Source: JBDRDI01 sp043820875 (lineage in GTDB: Bacteria; Patescibacteriota; Patescibacteriia; Patescibacteriales; UBA12075). From it: 64,000 nucleotides of DNA. The stretch spans positions 34,050 to 98,049 of the forward strand of contig JBDRDI010000021.1 of assembly GCA_043820875.1 (NCBI GenBank), given 5' to 3'. Each line of letters opens with the position of its first letter. Position 1 is the first letter of the stretch. Below the pieces are notes generated by a model. The model was not told where the DNA came from, did not search any database, and saw nothing but the letters and a program-made list of their open reading frames with translations. This document shows positions 17,705-27,342 of this stretch, piece by piece. A program made the translations under genes and the position numbers.

Positions 17705-18727
17705 CTATATTCTGCTCAATTTGTTGCAAACCGCCAGAATCGGACTGGCCAAAAAAATTGATGAATATGCTCCAAAAAAGACGCCGATTATCAGTGCCAG
17801 TACAAAACTTCTAATTGACTCTCCTCCAAAAATAAAAATAGAAAGCAAGCAAATCAACGTGGTCATAGAAGTATTGATTGATCGCCTAATTATTTGGTTA
17901 ACACTAGTGTTGACTGTCTCTTCAAAACTGTCATCGCTTTTTGGCAAATTCTCTCTAATACGGTCAAACACAACGATTGTATCCATAACCGAATATCCTA
18001 GAACAGTCAAAATCGCGGCTACAAAAGGAGTGTTGATTTCTATATTTAAAAATCTTCCAAGTACAGCAAAAATACCGATTGTTATCGTAACATCGTGGAC
18101 CAAGGCGATAATAGCCGCCAAACCGTATTTCCAAGAAGCCACCGGCTTGGAAACTTTTCTGAATGACCAAGCGATGAACAACATAATAAAAATCAAAACT
18201 ACAATAATCGCGTTTAATGATTTTGTTTTTAATTCTTGGCCTATCGTCCCGCCAACCGAATCATATCTCAGTTCTTCAACAAGTTTATTTTCGAAATCAG
18301 TCTGTATTATTACCGCGGTTGTTGTTCCGCTCCCTGCCACAATATCCAAGTCAATATCAACACTTTCAGTTCCTGTCGCGGTTGCTGATTCATCCTCCAA
18401 ATTTTCTGTATTATTTTTTTGAACCAATTCTTCCAATTTTTCTAAAGTTTTTTGGTGTTTTTCTTGGCTTGTATTTTGAAAACGCAAAATCACGCCGTCT
18501 TCTCCCACTGACTGTACTATCAAGCTACCCAAGTCCAAATCACGGACAGCTTCTTCAATATCGCTATTAGCCGGTCTATCCGTATTAAATTTTACTTCCA
18601 ATAAACTACCTCCGGTAAAATCAATACCAAGTTTTAATCCCCAAACTAAAATAGCCAAAACGGAAACAGCGACAAGAAAACCGGAAAACGACAACCAGAT
18701 TTTTCTTTTTTGAATTATATCAAACAT
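17705..18727 (-). CDS. secF: Protein translocase subunit SecF
   Basis: Integral membrane partner of SecD that uses the proton-motive force to pull preproteins through SecYEG. There is an N-terminal helix (~10-30), the GIDFTGGSLLEV motif, a periplasmic domain with a Thr/Asp-rich insertion (~105-150), and five C-terminal helices containing ALVHDVTITIG and YSVMDTIVVFDRIREN. Length 340 aa. It begins 23 bases after secD. Confidence 0.96.
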   Translation of the reverse strand: MFDIIQKRKIWLSFSGFLVAVSVLAILVWGLKLGIDFTGGSLLEVKFNTDRPANSDIEEAVRDLDLGSLIVQSVGEDGVILRFQNTSQEKHQKTLEKLEELVQKNNTENLEDESATATGTESVDIDLDIVAGSGTTTAVIIQTDFENKLVEELRYDSVGGTIGQELKTKSLNAIIVVLIFIMLFIAWSFRKVSKPVASWKYGLAAIIALVHDVTITIGIFAVLGRFLNIEINTPFVAAILTVLGYSVMDTIVVFDRIRENLPKSDDSFEETVNTSVNQIIRRSINTSMTTLICLLSIFIFGGESIRSFVLALIIGVFFGAYSSIFLASPILAVCNKLSRI

Positions 18728-18750
18728 ACTTATTAATTATTTTTTACTAA

Positions 18751-20811
18751 TTATTTCTTAATAGAAAAAAGCCACATTCTTTTTTCAAGCCATTTCCCAA
18801 TAACAACCTTTAATAATATTTTTGTGATTATTATTGCTGAAAACATGGAAATGGAAACGCCCAGAAACAAAGTGACGGCAAATCCTTTTACTATGCTGGT
18901 TGAAAACATATATAAAATAACGCAAGTCAGCAAAGTGGAAATATTACCATCGCGAATAGACGGCCAAGCGCGAGAAAAAGAATTTTCCAAAGCTTCATTC
19001 AACGGCATTCCGTCTTTTAATTCTTCTTTCAATCTTTCAAATATCAAAACATTCGCGTCCACGGCCATACCTATTGATAAAATAAATCCGGCCACTCCCG
19101 ACAAAGTAAGCGTTACCGGCCAAATTTTGAATATAGCCAAAACTAAAACTCCGTAAATAGTCAGAGAAAAAACAGATACAATACCAGGCAACCGATAGAG
19201 CAAAACCATAAACAGCGCCACAAACATTATACCGATCGCACCGGCGCGCAAACTGGCCAGAAGCGACGCTTTCCCCAAACTCGCGCCGACTGTTTGTTGA
19301 CTTAATAAATAAATTGGCACAGGCAATGCTCCGGCATTAAGATATTTTTTCAATTCCTTGGCTTCATTAACATTAAACTTTCCGGATATTACCGCCTCCC
19401 CGCCGCTAATTTTTTCATTTACTGTCGGCATGCTGATTGCGTTTCCATCCAAAAATATACCGACCACCTTACCAACATTACGCTCTGTGATATTCTCAAA
19501 CAAATCCGCGCCTTCTTTGTCAAACTTTAAAACAACTTCCGGCGAACTGTCGTTCGGATTGAATTGGACCTCGGAACCTTCCAAATTTTTTCCGGTAAGC
19601 TCGGTTAATTTCCATTCTCTTTGGTCTCCCAATATGTCGCTCTCGCTTATTGTGGCAAAAAACATATGACTCAAGCGATATTCATCAATATCTCTTTCAT
19701 CTTCTTTATAAATAATATGATAACCGAATTTTGTTTCCACAACATAAGAAATGGTTCCCTTTGTTTGATTATCAAAAACCGTATCGGAAAAAGGTTCAAC
19801 CATCATTTCTTGCGCAAACCATCCCAGCTCTCCGCCATTTGACGCACTTCCCATATCCGTGGAATATTTTTCCGCTAAACTCGCAAAATTTTTCGGAGTA
19901 GCCTGATTTTTTATTTCTTTTATTTTTGCGTACGCCTCTTCTTTGCTGATTGCGTCCTGACATCCTTCAGCGTCTTGATAACAAACCAATATATGGCTTG
20001 CTTTTACTTCTTTTTCAACTTTTGTTTCATCAAAAGGATTAGTTTTTTTTCTTTTATCAGTCAATTTTAATATTTGGTAACCATTGGTTCTTTCTTCTAT
20101 ATCAGTTATGTCTCCCACTTTTAAATTTTTCACGCTTGTCGTCATTTGAAAACTGTCTTGAGCCGTAATCCAACCAAGGTCACCACCGATTTCTTTGGTT
20201 TTTTCGTCATCGCCGTAATCTCTGGCCAAAGAAGCGAAATCCCCGCCGGAAAGCAATTTGCCCAAAACTTCTTCTGCTTTTTTCTTTTTTTCATTATTAT
20301 ATTCTTCCATTTGTTCCGCTTCCTCGGCAGTAAGCTCGCGCTCGTTTTCAGCTTGTTCTTTAAATTCCAAAAGAGGAGTTTCACCAATCATTCTGATTGC
20401 TTCATTAACATCTTTTATTCCGGCCAATTCCACCACGATTCGATAATCTCCTCCAGAAGTGCTGGTTTGCACAATCGGTTCGCTGACTCCGTACGCGTTT
20501 ACTCGGCGCTCTATAACGTCTCTCACGCCCTCCAACGCGCTTGATCTGTCTGCAGAGTCTATATTCGCCATATCGGCTTGATACACCATGTGACTGCCAC
20601 CCAACAAATCAAGTCCCAAACGAAATGGAATCTCTTTTGTGTGTGGAAGCGTAAAATTTATTCTATCGCTGATATAATCCGCTGCCGTATTATATTTTTC
20701 TCCAACATCAATAAGAAGTCCGGCAACAACCAAAATAATTATAAAAACAAAAGATCTCCAGACACGCCCGCGCTGGCTTGGTTGAAATATTTTTTCTATG
20801 ATATTGGGCAT
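18751..20811 (-). CDS. secD: SecD with inserted parvulin (PpiC-type) domains
   Basis: SecD core: an N-terminal helix, GLDLLGGSHMVYQAD (~66-80), a periplasmic region, and six C-terminal helices containing GMAVDANVLIFERLKEE. The 686-aa protein is longer than the usual ~400-620. The extra residues, ~170-390, read as parvulin/rotamase modules: a partial one (~175-255, GDFASLARDYG, GGDLGWI, GYQILKLTDKR) and a complete one (~268-372, ASHILVCYQD, FASLAEKYSTD, GGELGWF, FGYHIIY). A third opening strand (RLSHMFFAT) follows. A folding activity built into the translocase is inferred. It precedes secF. Confidence 0.93.
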   Translation of the reverse strand: MPNIIEKIFQPSQRGRVWRSFVFIIILVVAGLLIDVGEKYNTAADYISDRINFTLPHTKEIPFRLGLDLLGGSHMVYQADMANIDSADRSSALEGVRDVIERRVNAYGVSEPIVQTSTSGGDYRIVVELAGIKDVNEAIRMIGETPLLEFKEQAENERELTAEEAEQMEEYNNEKKKKAEEVLGKLLSGGDFASLARDYGDDEKTKEIGGDLGWITAQDSFQMTTSVKNLKVGDITDIEERTNGYQILKLTDKRKKTNPFDETKVEKEVKASHILVCYQDAEGCQDAISKEEAYAKIKEIKNQATPKNFASLAEKYSTDMGSASNGGELGWFAQEMMVEPFSDTVFDNQTKGTISYVVETKFGYHIIYKEDERDIDEYRLSHMFFATISESDILGDQREWKLTELTGKNLEGSEVQFNPNDSSPEVVLKFDKEGADLFENITERNVGKVVGIFLDGNAISMPTVNEKISGGEAVISGKFNVNEAKELKKYLNAGALPVPIYLLSQQTVGASLGKASLLASLRAGAIGIMFVALFMVLLYRLPGIVSVFSLTIYGVLVLAIFKIWPVTLTLSGVAGFILSIGMAVDANVLIFERLKEELKDGMPLNEALENSFSRAWPSIRDGNISTLLTCVILYMFSTSIVKGFAVTLFLGVSISMFSAIIITKILLKVVIGKWLEKRMWLFSIKK

Positions 20812-20910
20812 AAATAAATTAAAAATAAAAATAGCTCACGGCTAATATAATTATATTAAACCAAAACAAAAAAAGGCGCAATATTGACAAAATGGAAAAA
20901 GATGTTTTAA

Positions 20911-20947
20911 TTAAAAAAACCGCAAATTCCTCCTTTGTTTGCGGTTT
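20911..20947 (-). terminator. Terminator of the DHH phosphoesterase gene
   Basis: AAACCGCAAA pairs with TTTGCGGTTT around an 11-base loop; on the minus strand it runs into seven T. It closes the DHH gene before secD. Confidence 0.85.
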
Positions 20948-20978
20948 TGTTTTGAGATTCTTTTGAAAATTGCGCGAC

Positions 20979-21983
20979 TTACTCGCTATAGAAACGCCTT
21001 AACTCCGACGCTAACTTTTCTACAAATTGCGGAAAAGACGCGGCGTTTACTTTTCCACCCATATTCTTTACGCCGAATCCTCCCTTGCCATCTCTTCCTC
21101 CTCCACCCATGTGCTTGCAAAAAGAAACGCTGTCTATCTTGCTATCCGGATGCTTGAAAAATAACACGTTATTAGTTGGCGGACCAAAAGCGATTATATA
21201 TCCGTCCGCGCATTCTCCCACGTCTCTTATAAATCCTTCCACGGTTTCTTTGCTGTGAAACAACGAGCTCGCATAGCTGACAAGAAAACTAAGGTCAGAG
21301 AAAGAAAACCTTCTGACGTTGCGCAGGAGAGAATCAGATTCCTTTTGGATACTTTCCTTATAGCTTTCAACTAGCCGAGAATAAAAAATTGAACCGAACA
21401 ATTCTTCTCTGGCCAATTCGCGAACAATCTGCTCCAGGGCTGATTTCATACCCGGATAGCTGTTTAAAAACGATATGGCATTCTGCAGTTTCTTCCCCTC
21501 TTCAAAACATGAATTGCTTGCGCCGGAAATTTCGCAAAGGCGATCTCCCTCCTCCGGATAATCACTGCACTGAGCGATGTCAGCCAACTTTTCTGCATAG
21601 CTGTCATCGCTAAGTGTATTTGATCTATGAATAAGCATGGCGGCACAGACACCTTTACCCACAGCGTAATTATAGTGAAATTCGTCAAGAGTTATTTGAT
21701 TATCTATCGTATCTTGATGGTGGTCAATCCACATCACATAGCAAGGCGAGGAAGAATAAACCCGCCTGATAAATTCGGTCTTCGCAGATAAATCAGCAAC
21801 AAAAATATTCCTGCCCTTAAGGCTTACCAAAAGATCAAACATCTTTTCTTCTTCGCTGTGCGCGATTAATATTATTTTTGTTTTAGCACATTCTTCTTTT
21901 CCAATCTTTCGAAGAAGAAGGGCCGCGGAGATTATACCATCAACATCTTCTGCATGCGAGACGATAATATTGTCGTATTTCAC
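20979..21983 (-). CDS. DHH/DHHA1 family phosphoesterase
   Basis: Metal-dependent phosphodiesterase of 334 aa. Catalytic motifs: HAEDVDGIISAALL near residue 10, VADLS near 70, and WIDHHQ near 90; the C-terminal DHHA1-like domain has a Gly-rich GGGGRDGKGGFGV. The family includes oligoribonucleases, cyclic di-AMP hydrolases and RecJ; the short form fits a nano-RNase or phosphoesterase better than RecJ. The start is GTG with GGGAGG seven bases upstream. It is a single-gene unit with a consensus promoter and terminator, unlike the SD-less neighbours. Confidence 0.88.
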   Translation of the reverse strand: MKYDNIIVSHAEDVDGIISAALLLRKIGKEECAKTKIILIAHSEEEKMFDLLVSLKGRNIFVADLSAKTEFIRRVYSSSPCYVMWIDHHQDTIDNQITLDEFHYNYAVGKGVCAAMLIHRSNTLSDDSYAEKLADIAQCSDYPEEGDRLCEISGASNSCFEEGKKLQNAISFLNSYPGMKSALEQIVRELAREELFGSIFYSRLVESYKESIQKESDSLLRNVRRFSFSDLSFLVSYASSLFHSKETVEGFIRDVGECADGYIIAFGPPTNNVLFFKHPDSKIDSVSFCKHMGGGGRDGKGGFGVKNMGGKVNAASFPQFVEKLASELRRFYSE

Positions 21984-22038
21984 TTCTCAACCTCCCTTTG
22001 GTTGTTTTAAAGTACAGTAATAACTATTAGAATATTTT

Positions 22039-22067
22039 ATATTATATTAAATTTATGGTTTTGTCAA
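22039..22067 (-). promoter_or_regulatory. Promoter of the DHH phosphoesterase gene
   Basis: Minus strand TTGACA (22067-22062), 17 bases, TAATAT (22044-22039). It overlaps the last codons of the upstream P-loop gene and leaves a leader of about 50 bases with a good SD. Confidence 0.75.
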
Positions 22068-22671
22068 GTATATTTCTCACTTCTCTTGACCTTGTTTTTT
22101 TATCGCCTGAGATACGATAATATGGAATATTTAATTCCATCAAGAGATCGAGAATAACATCATCTATGTCTTTTTGAAATTTTGGATCAGTGGAACGCAT
22201 GCCGTTGTCTTCAATCGGAAATTCACCGGTTGGCAAATATATTACCAAATCATAATTAATATTTTTTTTAATCATTTCTCCGGCCACGCGCAAAAACTCT
22301 GGCTCGTGTTGAAATAAGAAATGAGCGTAAGCCAGAATATCAATCAAACATTTATCCGCCACCCACGGTTGAGGCGTTAAAAGTTCAAGTTCAATTTGTT
22401 TTGCAATAATCCACCATTCCGATTCAACGGAAGTTATATCGTTCACTGGAAATCCTTTTTGCAATGCCTCAATCGGCCCATCCGGCAGATATTTCCAACG
22501 AAGATGCTGACCGCTGATTGTTTTTGCCAAAACAGTCTTATCTGGATTATTTATTCCGTCCACCAAAACACCGCCCACCCGAGTTGTATATTTCTCTCGC
22601 AAATATTTGTGCAACTCCTGCGCTATTGTTGTTTTACCGGTCCCATGAGAACCGAGGATAACGATTTTCAT
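22042..22671 (-). CDS. P-loop ATPase/kinase (AAA_28, NadR-kinase-like)
   Basis: A 209-aa protein starting MKIVILGSHGTGKTT, with the Walker A loop at 7-15. Later features fit small-molecule kinases of the AAA_28/nucleoside-kinase type: an acidic DKCLIDILAYAHFLF helix and the strand DLVIYLPTGEF, and a C-terminal lid with RSREV. The substrate is not clear; a nucleotide or nicotinamide riboside kinase role is possible. It is downstream of an NTF2-like gene and secA, without SD. Confidence 0.75.
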   Translation of the reverse strand: MKIVILGSHGTGKTTIAQELHKYLREKYTTRVGGVLVDGINNPDKTVLAKTISGQHLRWKYLPDGPIEALQKGFPVNDITSVESEWWIIAKQIELELLTPQPWVADKCLIDILAYAHFLFQHEPEFLRVAGEMIKKNINYDLVIYLPTGEFPIEDNGMRSTDPKFQKDIDDVILDLLMELNIPYYRISGDKKTRSREVRNILDKTINLI

Positions 22672-22728
22672 ATTTTTATTTTAAAAAATTATTTCCTACA
22701 ACATTTTTTATATTTCTTGACCGTCTCG

Positions 22729-23154
22729 TTATTTATAAGCTTGTTTAACTTGTTCTTTGGTTAAATAAAGATAAGACAGGTCGGGATCGCAATAGTGCCT
22801 TCCTTTTTTTATTTTCCCATTTTGCATTTCTAAAATAATCACCAACGGGGTTCTATATACTTTTTTCGTCTTCGGATCGGGATAGCTCTCAATCATTTCA
22901 ATCATAACCACGCCGTCTCCTTCAGCTACGTGCTTTATGTCGTACTCACGATTTTTAATCAAGTATACTTCCTCTAACTTTTTCCGCAGATTCTTTCTTG
23001 TTCTCGGAAATATCTTCCCTTTTTTCGTTCTATACATCCATGTCATTGAGTAATCATCTGCAAGTTTTTTTAAAGCCGCTTTAACATTGCCGCTTGTCTC
23101 ATCCCGCAATATTTCCAAAACGGTCTTTATATTTTTACTTAATTTTTTCCGCAT
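22729..23154 (-). CDS. NTF2-like (SnoaL-type) small protein
   Basis: A 141-aa soluble basic protein. The second half (EGDGVVMIEMIESYPDPKT, RTPLVIILEMQNGKI, HYCDPDLSYLYL) has the strand pattern of the NTF2/SnoaL fold. The N-terminus is helical and rich in Lys. It lies 19 bases after secA. Members of the fold are enzymes or binding proteins, and this one gives no specific clue. Confidence 0.6.
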   Translation of the reverse strand: MRKKLSKNIKTVLEILRDETSGNVKAALKKLADDYSMTWMYRTKKGKIFPRTRKNLRKKLEEVYLIKNREYDIKHVAEGDGVVMIEMIESYPDPKTKKVYRTPLVIILEMQNGKIKKGRHYCDPDLSYLYLTKEQVKQAYK

Positions 23155-23173
23155 AAATTTACTTTATTAAATT

Positions 23174-25987
23174 TTATTTCCAGCAGCACTTCTTATACTT
23201 CTTCCCGCTCCCGCATGGACAAGGATCGTTACGGCCGATTTTGTTTCCACTTTCGTCTTTTAATTTTTCTTTGCTTATCATGTCCACAGTTCCGTTTCCG
23301 TTTTTTCCCCCTGTCTTGTATCCGGAAAAAGAAGAAGTGTTTTTTCCGGCAGTTTTGAGCGGAGCGCTGAATTCTTTGGCGCGATCCGCAAGGCTCGGTT
23401 CGGAAAAACCTTTTTCTGCATGGTCGTCCATCATGCCGACTTTATATATACTATAAACAATTTTCTTTTGAATCAAGCTATTCAGTTCACCATACAATCG
23501 GTATCCTTCCCTTTTATATTCCACCAGAGGGTCGCGCTGGCCGTAGCCTCGCAGGCCAATACCCTGTCGCAAGCTAGCCATCGCTTCCAAGTGCTCAATC
23601 CATAAATTATCAATAGAGCGGATCAAAACAGCTTTCTCAACTTCATGCCAAGGAACACCTGCTTGCTTGGCGCTTATTTTTATTTTTTCATAAATTTCTT
23701 TTGCCAATCCTTCCAGATGCTCAATGATTTTCGTCCGCGCTGCGGCTTTGTCCAATTTATGAGTTTCGTTTTTGGCAAACTCGCTCAAGTCGCTTTTCAA
23801 TTTCTTCTCCACCGGAAAGATCGTTGAAACCACTTCGTAAATTTCTTCCAAATTCCAATCTTTCATGTAATCGGAAGCCGTATGAAAGCAAACCACTTGC
23901 TCAATTTCCTGTCGCACTTTTTCAAAAATAATTTCCGAGAGTTTTTGTTTATCCGGCGCTTTTTCCGCGATCTCCAATATATCTCTTCTTTGTTTATAAA
24001 TTGCTTCGCGATGCTTGTTAATCACGTCATCATATTCCACTAAATGTTTTCTAATATCAAAATTATTTCCTTCAACTTTGGTCTGGGCGGATTCAATTGA
24101 TTTGGAAATCATTTTATTTTCAATCGGCATATCTTCCGGAACTTTCAAGCTGGACATGATTGACTTCATTCTGTCGCCACCAAAGACGCGCATTAAATCG
24201 TCTTCCATGGAAATATAAAATTGTGAAGAACCAGGGTCGCCTTGCCTTCCGGCGCGTCCGCGTAATTGGTTGTCAATGCGTCGCGCTTCGTGCCGTTCTG
24301 TACCAACCACATGCAAACCACCTGCGGCTAAAACTTTTTCCCTGCTTCTTTTCCAGTCAGCATGCTCTTCACTTTCTTCACCATTTTCCGATTCACTTGA
24401 AAAGTCGGGTTCTGTTCCTCCAAGCATAATATCCACACCCCTACCAGCCATATTGGTTGCGATAGTAATTGCTCCAAGCTTGCCGGCATCCGCGATGATT
24501 TTTGCTTCTTTCTCGTGGTTCTTTGCGTTCAAAAGTTGAGACTTTAATCCTTCACGCTCCATAATTCCAACCAGCAATTCGTTTTTTTCTATGGAAATTG
24601 TGCCAATTAAAATCGGTTGTCCATTCTCATGTCTTTTTTTCACGTCCGCAATAACAGCCTTGTATTTTCCTTCCTCTGAAGCGTAAATCAAATCATTCAT
24701 GTTTTTTCTGACCATTGGTCGATGAGTGGGTATGGTCATGGTTTCCAAGCTATAAATTTTGGCAAACTCTTCGGCTTCTGTCACGGCCGTACCGGTCATA
24801 CCGGAAAGTTTTTTATACATTCTAAAATAATTTTGAAAAGTAATAGTCGCGAGAGTTTCAGATTCCCTCTGAATTTTTACACCCTCCTTCGCTTCAATGG
24901 CCTGATGCAAGCCATCGCCATAGCGTCGTCCATGCATCAAACGCCCTGTAAATTCATCAACAATAATCACTTCGCCTTCCTGCACAATATAATCCCGATC
25001 CAGTTTGAACAAAGCATGCGCTTTCAAGGCTTGCTCAATATGGTGCACTTCTCTAATACCTCCGCTGGTATAAATATTTTCCACGCCTAAAGCTTTTTCC
25101 ATTTTTGATACTCCTGACTCGGATAAAGTGGCAGCTTTCATTTTTTCATCAACATTATAATCCACGTTTTCTTCCAACCGACTAACAAGTTCCGCGAATT
25201 TATAATATTTATCCGTGGACTCTTCAGCCGGCGCGGAAATAATCAACGGGGTACGCGCTTCGTCAATCAAAATTGAGTCAACTTCATCCACAATCGCGTA
25301 ATAAAGTTCTCTTTGCGACATACGCTCCAAATTCGGCACCATATTATCGCGCAAATAATCAAATCCAAACTCATTATTTGTGCCATATAAAATATCGCAT
25401 TCATAAGCTTCCCGGCGACTGATTTTTTTGAAACGTTGCAGGCGTTGGTCGTATTGCGAATCATCCGAATATTCCGGATCATAAATATACGCGGCGTCAT
25501 GCACAATAACGCCGGTGGAAAGCCCTAAAAAATGATAGACCGGTGCCATCCAGCCCGCGCCGACGCGCGACAAATAATCATTAACGGTTACAAGGTGAAC
25601 ACTACGTCCGGCCAATGCGTTCAAATAAAGAGGCAGGGTGGCAACCAAAGTTTTTCCTTCTCCGGTTTTCATTTCAGCGATTTGTCCGCGATGCAGAACA
25701 ATTCCGCCGATAAGTTGAACATCAAAATGCCGTTGGCCAATGACGCGCCAAGCCGCTTCGCGAACGGCCGCAAAAGCTTCCGGCAATATTTCATCTGTTT
25801 TTTTATTTAACTCTTCCTGCACTTTATCTTTCAATAAATCTTGAAACCGAGCCGTTATTTTTTTAAATTCTTTATCATCTATTTTCTTGAATTTCGGCTC
25901 TATTTCATTGATTTTATTTATAATCGGCCTAATTTGCTTTAATACTTTTTCGTTTGGATCTCCCAATATTTTAGTTAATAAACTCAT
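23174..25987 (-). CDS. secA: Preprotein translocase ATPase SecA
   Basis: Motor ATPase driving secretion through SecYEG. Walker A is in MKTGEGKTLVATL, the DEAD-like box in VDEVDSILIDEART, and the helicase domain 2 motif in RGRAGRQGDPGSSQFY. The C-terminus has the zinc-binding SEC-C motif CPCGSGKKYKKCC, which binds SecB or ribosomes in other bacteria. I start at the ATG 25987 (MSLLTKILGD); two more codons upstream would need a TTG. Length about 937 aa, with a ~20-residue acidic insertion before HADWKRSREKVLAAGGLHV. Confidence 0.98.
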   Translation of the reverse strand: MSLLTKILGDPNEKVLKQIRPIINKINEIEPKFKKIDDKEFKKITARFQDLLKDKVQEELNKKTDEILPEAFAAVREAAWRVIGQRHFDVQLIGGIVLHRGQIAEMKTGEGKTLVATLPLYLNALAGRSVHLVTVNDYLSRVGAGWMAPVYHFLGLSTGVIVHDAAYIYDPEYSDDSQYDQRLQRFKKISRREAYECDILYGTNNEFGFDYLRDNMVPNLERMSQRELYYAIVDEVDSILIDEARTPLIISAPAEESTDKYYKFAELVSRLEENVDYNVDEKMKAATLSESGVSKMEKALGVENIYTSGGIREVHHIEQALKAHALFKLDRDYIVQEGEVIIVDEFTGRLMHGRRYGDGLHQAIEAKEGVKIQRESETLATITFQNYFRMYKKLSGMTGTAVTEAEEFAKIYSLETMTIPTHRPMVRKNMNDLIYASEEGKYKAVIADVKKRHENGQPILIGTISIEKNELLVGIMEREGLKSQLLNAKNHEKEAKIIADAGKLGAITIATNMAGRGVDIMLGGTEPDFSSESENGEESEEHADWKRSREKVLAAGGLHVVGTERHEARRIDNQLRGRAGRQGDPGSSQFYISMEDDLMRVFGGDRMKSIMSSLKVPEDMPIENKMISKSIESAQTKVEGNNFDIRKHLVEYDDVINKHREAIYKQRRDILEIAEKAPDKQKLSEIIFEKVRQEIEQVVCFHTASDYMKDWNLEEIYEVVSTIFPVEKKLKSDLSEFAKNETHKLDKAAARTKIIEHLEGLAKEIYEKIKISAKQAGVPWHEVEKAVLIRSIDNLWIEHLEAMASLRQGIGLRGYGQRDPLVEYKREGYRLYGELNSLIQKKIVYSIYKVGMMDDHAEKGFSEPSLADRAKEFSAPLKTAGKNTSSFSGYKTGGKNGNGTVDMISKEKLKDESGNKIGRNDPCPCGSGKKYKKCCWK

Positions 25988-26087
25988 AAACAAAAATAGC
26001 AGTATTTTTCAGTACCACTTAATTAATAAATAACATATTTATTATAATTTTTATTCACAAAAAAATCAAGTTTAAATTTTTTTGCGC

Positions 26088-26124
26088 AAAAAAAAGAGGG
26101 GTTCGTTTGTGAGACGATCCCCCT
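26088..26124 (-). terminator. Terminator of the GC-rich orphan gene
   Basis: GAGGGG pairs with CCCCTC around an imperfect inner stem; eight T follow on the minus strand. It lies 130 bases past the stop codon of the 26254-27054 gene; the spacer between holds a short GGGA-TCCC hairpin and no ORF. Confidence 0.75.
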
Positions 26125-26253
26125 CAATTAGAATGTGCAGTTAATGCCAGCTCATAGGCCCTTTATTACTTTTTGTTTCTGGTTATGGGACGCTTGTCCC
26201 TGCCTGTGAATTGCTTTAGACTACAACTGTTTCTTTTTCTTTTTTTCCTTTTT

Positions 26254-27054
26254 CTATTTGCGGTTCTGACGAGGCTTCCCTTTGGCGTCATCGTCCTTCT
26301 TCTCAACGACCACGGTGGCGAGAGGCGTGCGAAAATCCTTCGCTACCTTCTTGTTGCGGGCGAGAAGGAGAAGCTTTGCCTCGGCATCCTCATTTCGTCT
26401 CGCTTCTTCCTCGGCCGCTTTTTCCTCACTTACCTGCCTGAACGCCTTATAAGCAGCGTTCAAAACGATGCCGGCGGGGATATTCATTTCCCCGATAGGG
26501 ATGAGACTTCTCTCATCCAGCTTTCTGTACGCGGAAACATCCACACGGCCTTTCCTTGCCTTTTTGAGAAAGTATTCGTAAGCGTAGGTACGCGCCCGCT
26601 TTTCCATTCTCTGGACTTCCTCGTCTAACTCATTCTGGACCACCCATTCCACTCCTCGGTCGCGACCGATGATGCGGTAGCCGCGATCCTGCTTCTCGTA
26701 GCCAGCGAACACCACGCCGACGATCTCGGAAAAGTTCTGTCCCGCGAATTCGTCCGAACGAACGAACCCACAGATGATTTTCCTGATCTCCTGAGCGTCT
26801 TCGGGCAGGAGGTAGCGCGAGATTGCGGACTGCTCTTTCCGAGAAAGCTCGTGGAAGCACTTGGAACAAAGATGCTTCTTCTCTTCACACCCGCAGGCGA
26901 CGCAGCACTTCAGCTCTCCTCCGCGCTCCTTCCGAAGCATGATGTCGCGAAGGTAACCCTCAACGACGTCCTTACGGAAGCTATCGTGCTTCTTCTCGGT
27001 CGGCGGCTCGGTCTTGGTTTCGATTTGCAAAGCAGCGTTACTATTTGTAGTCAT
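26254..27054 (-). CDS. Hypothetical protein with zinc-ribbon-like Cys cluster, GC-rich gene
   Basis: A 266-aa charged protein of no recognised family. Residues 50-66 hold Cys at 50, 51, 54, 56, 63 and 66 (CCVACGCEEKKHLCSKC), which could bind zinc. A central part (~85-140, FVRSDEFAGQNFSEIVGVVF, YRIIGRDRGVEWVVQ) looks alpha/beta; ~200-235 is a long Glu/Ala/Arg helix and the tail is Lys-rich. The GC content is near 57 percent in sampled lines, against roughly a quarter to 40 percent around it, suggesting transfer. It has a weak SD (AAGGTAGG) and a terminator of its own. Confidence 0.7.
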   Translation of the reverse strand: MTTNSNAALQIETKTEPPTEKKHDSFRKDVVEGYLRDIMLRKERGGELKCCVACGCEEKKHLCSKCFHELSRKEQSAISRYLLPEDAQEIRKIICGFVRSDEFAGQNFSEIVGVVFAGYEKQDRGYRIIGRDRGVEWVVQNELDEEVQRMEKRARTYAYEYFLKKARKGRVDVSAYRKLDERSLIPIGEMNIPAGIVLNAAYKAFRQVSEEKAAEEEARRNEDAEAKLLLLARNKKVAKDFRTPLATVVVEKKDDDAKGKPRQNRK

Positions 27055-27342
27055 CTCTACCTACCTTCTTTCTTCTAACAATTTTTTTGAAAACATTAAA
27101 CTACTTGTCAAGGTACTACCTAAAAAACCCTCCGATACCATTATCAGAGAGAATAATGAAGAGAAAATCACGGGCAGTGATCGAGTGTTGTTTAAAATTT
27201 TATTATAGACCCATCAAGCGGCCCGCTTTTTTAACTCTAATTTATCTCGCTTATTGCAGATCACTCCGCATTAACAAAGAAAAAATTAGCCTCCTCTCCA
27301 TTATTCTTTCCAATAATTTTTAAAAAACAAATTCAATATATC

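Noticed and set aside
17721..18422. A 233-aa plus-strand ORF
   Set aside because: It lies wholly antisense to secF, has no SD or promoter and its composition mirrors the secF codons.
20812..20910. Promoter of secD
   Set aside because: The spacer is AT-rich with several weak -10 like boxes but no -35 on the minus strand that I would defend; the TTGACA seen here is on the plus strand.
26173..26628. A 151-aa plus-strand ORF antisense to the GC-rich gene
   Set aside because: High GC produces long chance ORFs; no start signals, and the minus-strand protein has a Cys motif, a promoter candidate and a terminator.
27087..27323. A 78-aa plus-strand ORF in the gap before hpf
   Set aside because: No SD, no promoter, no recognisable features, and it runs against the terminator and promoter signals of the minus strand.
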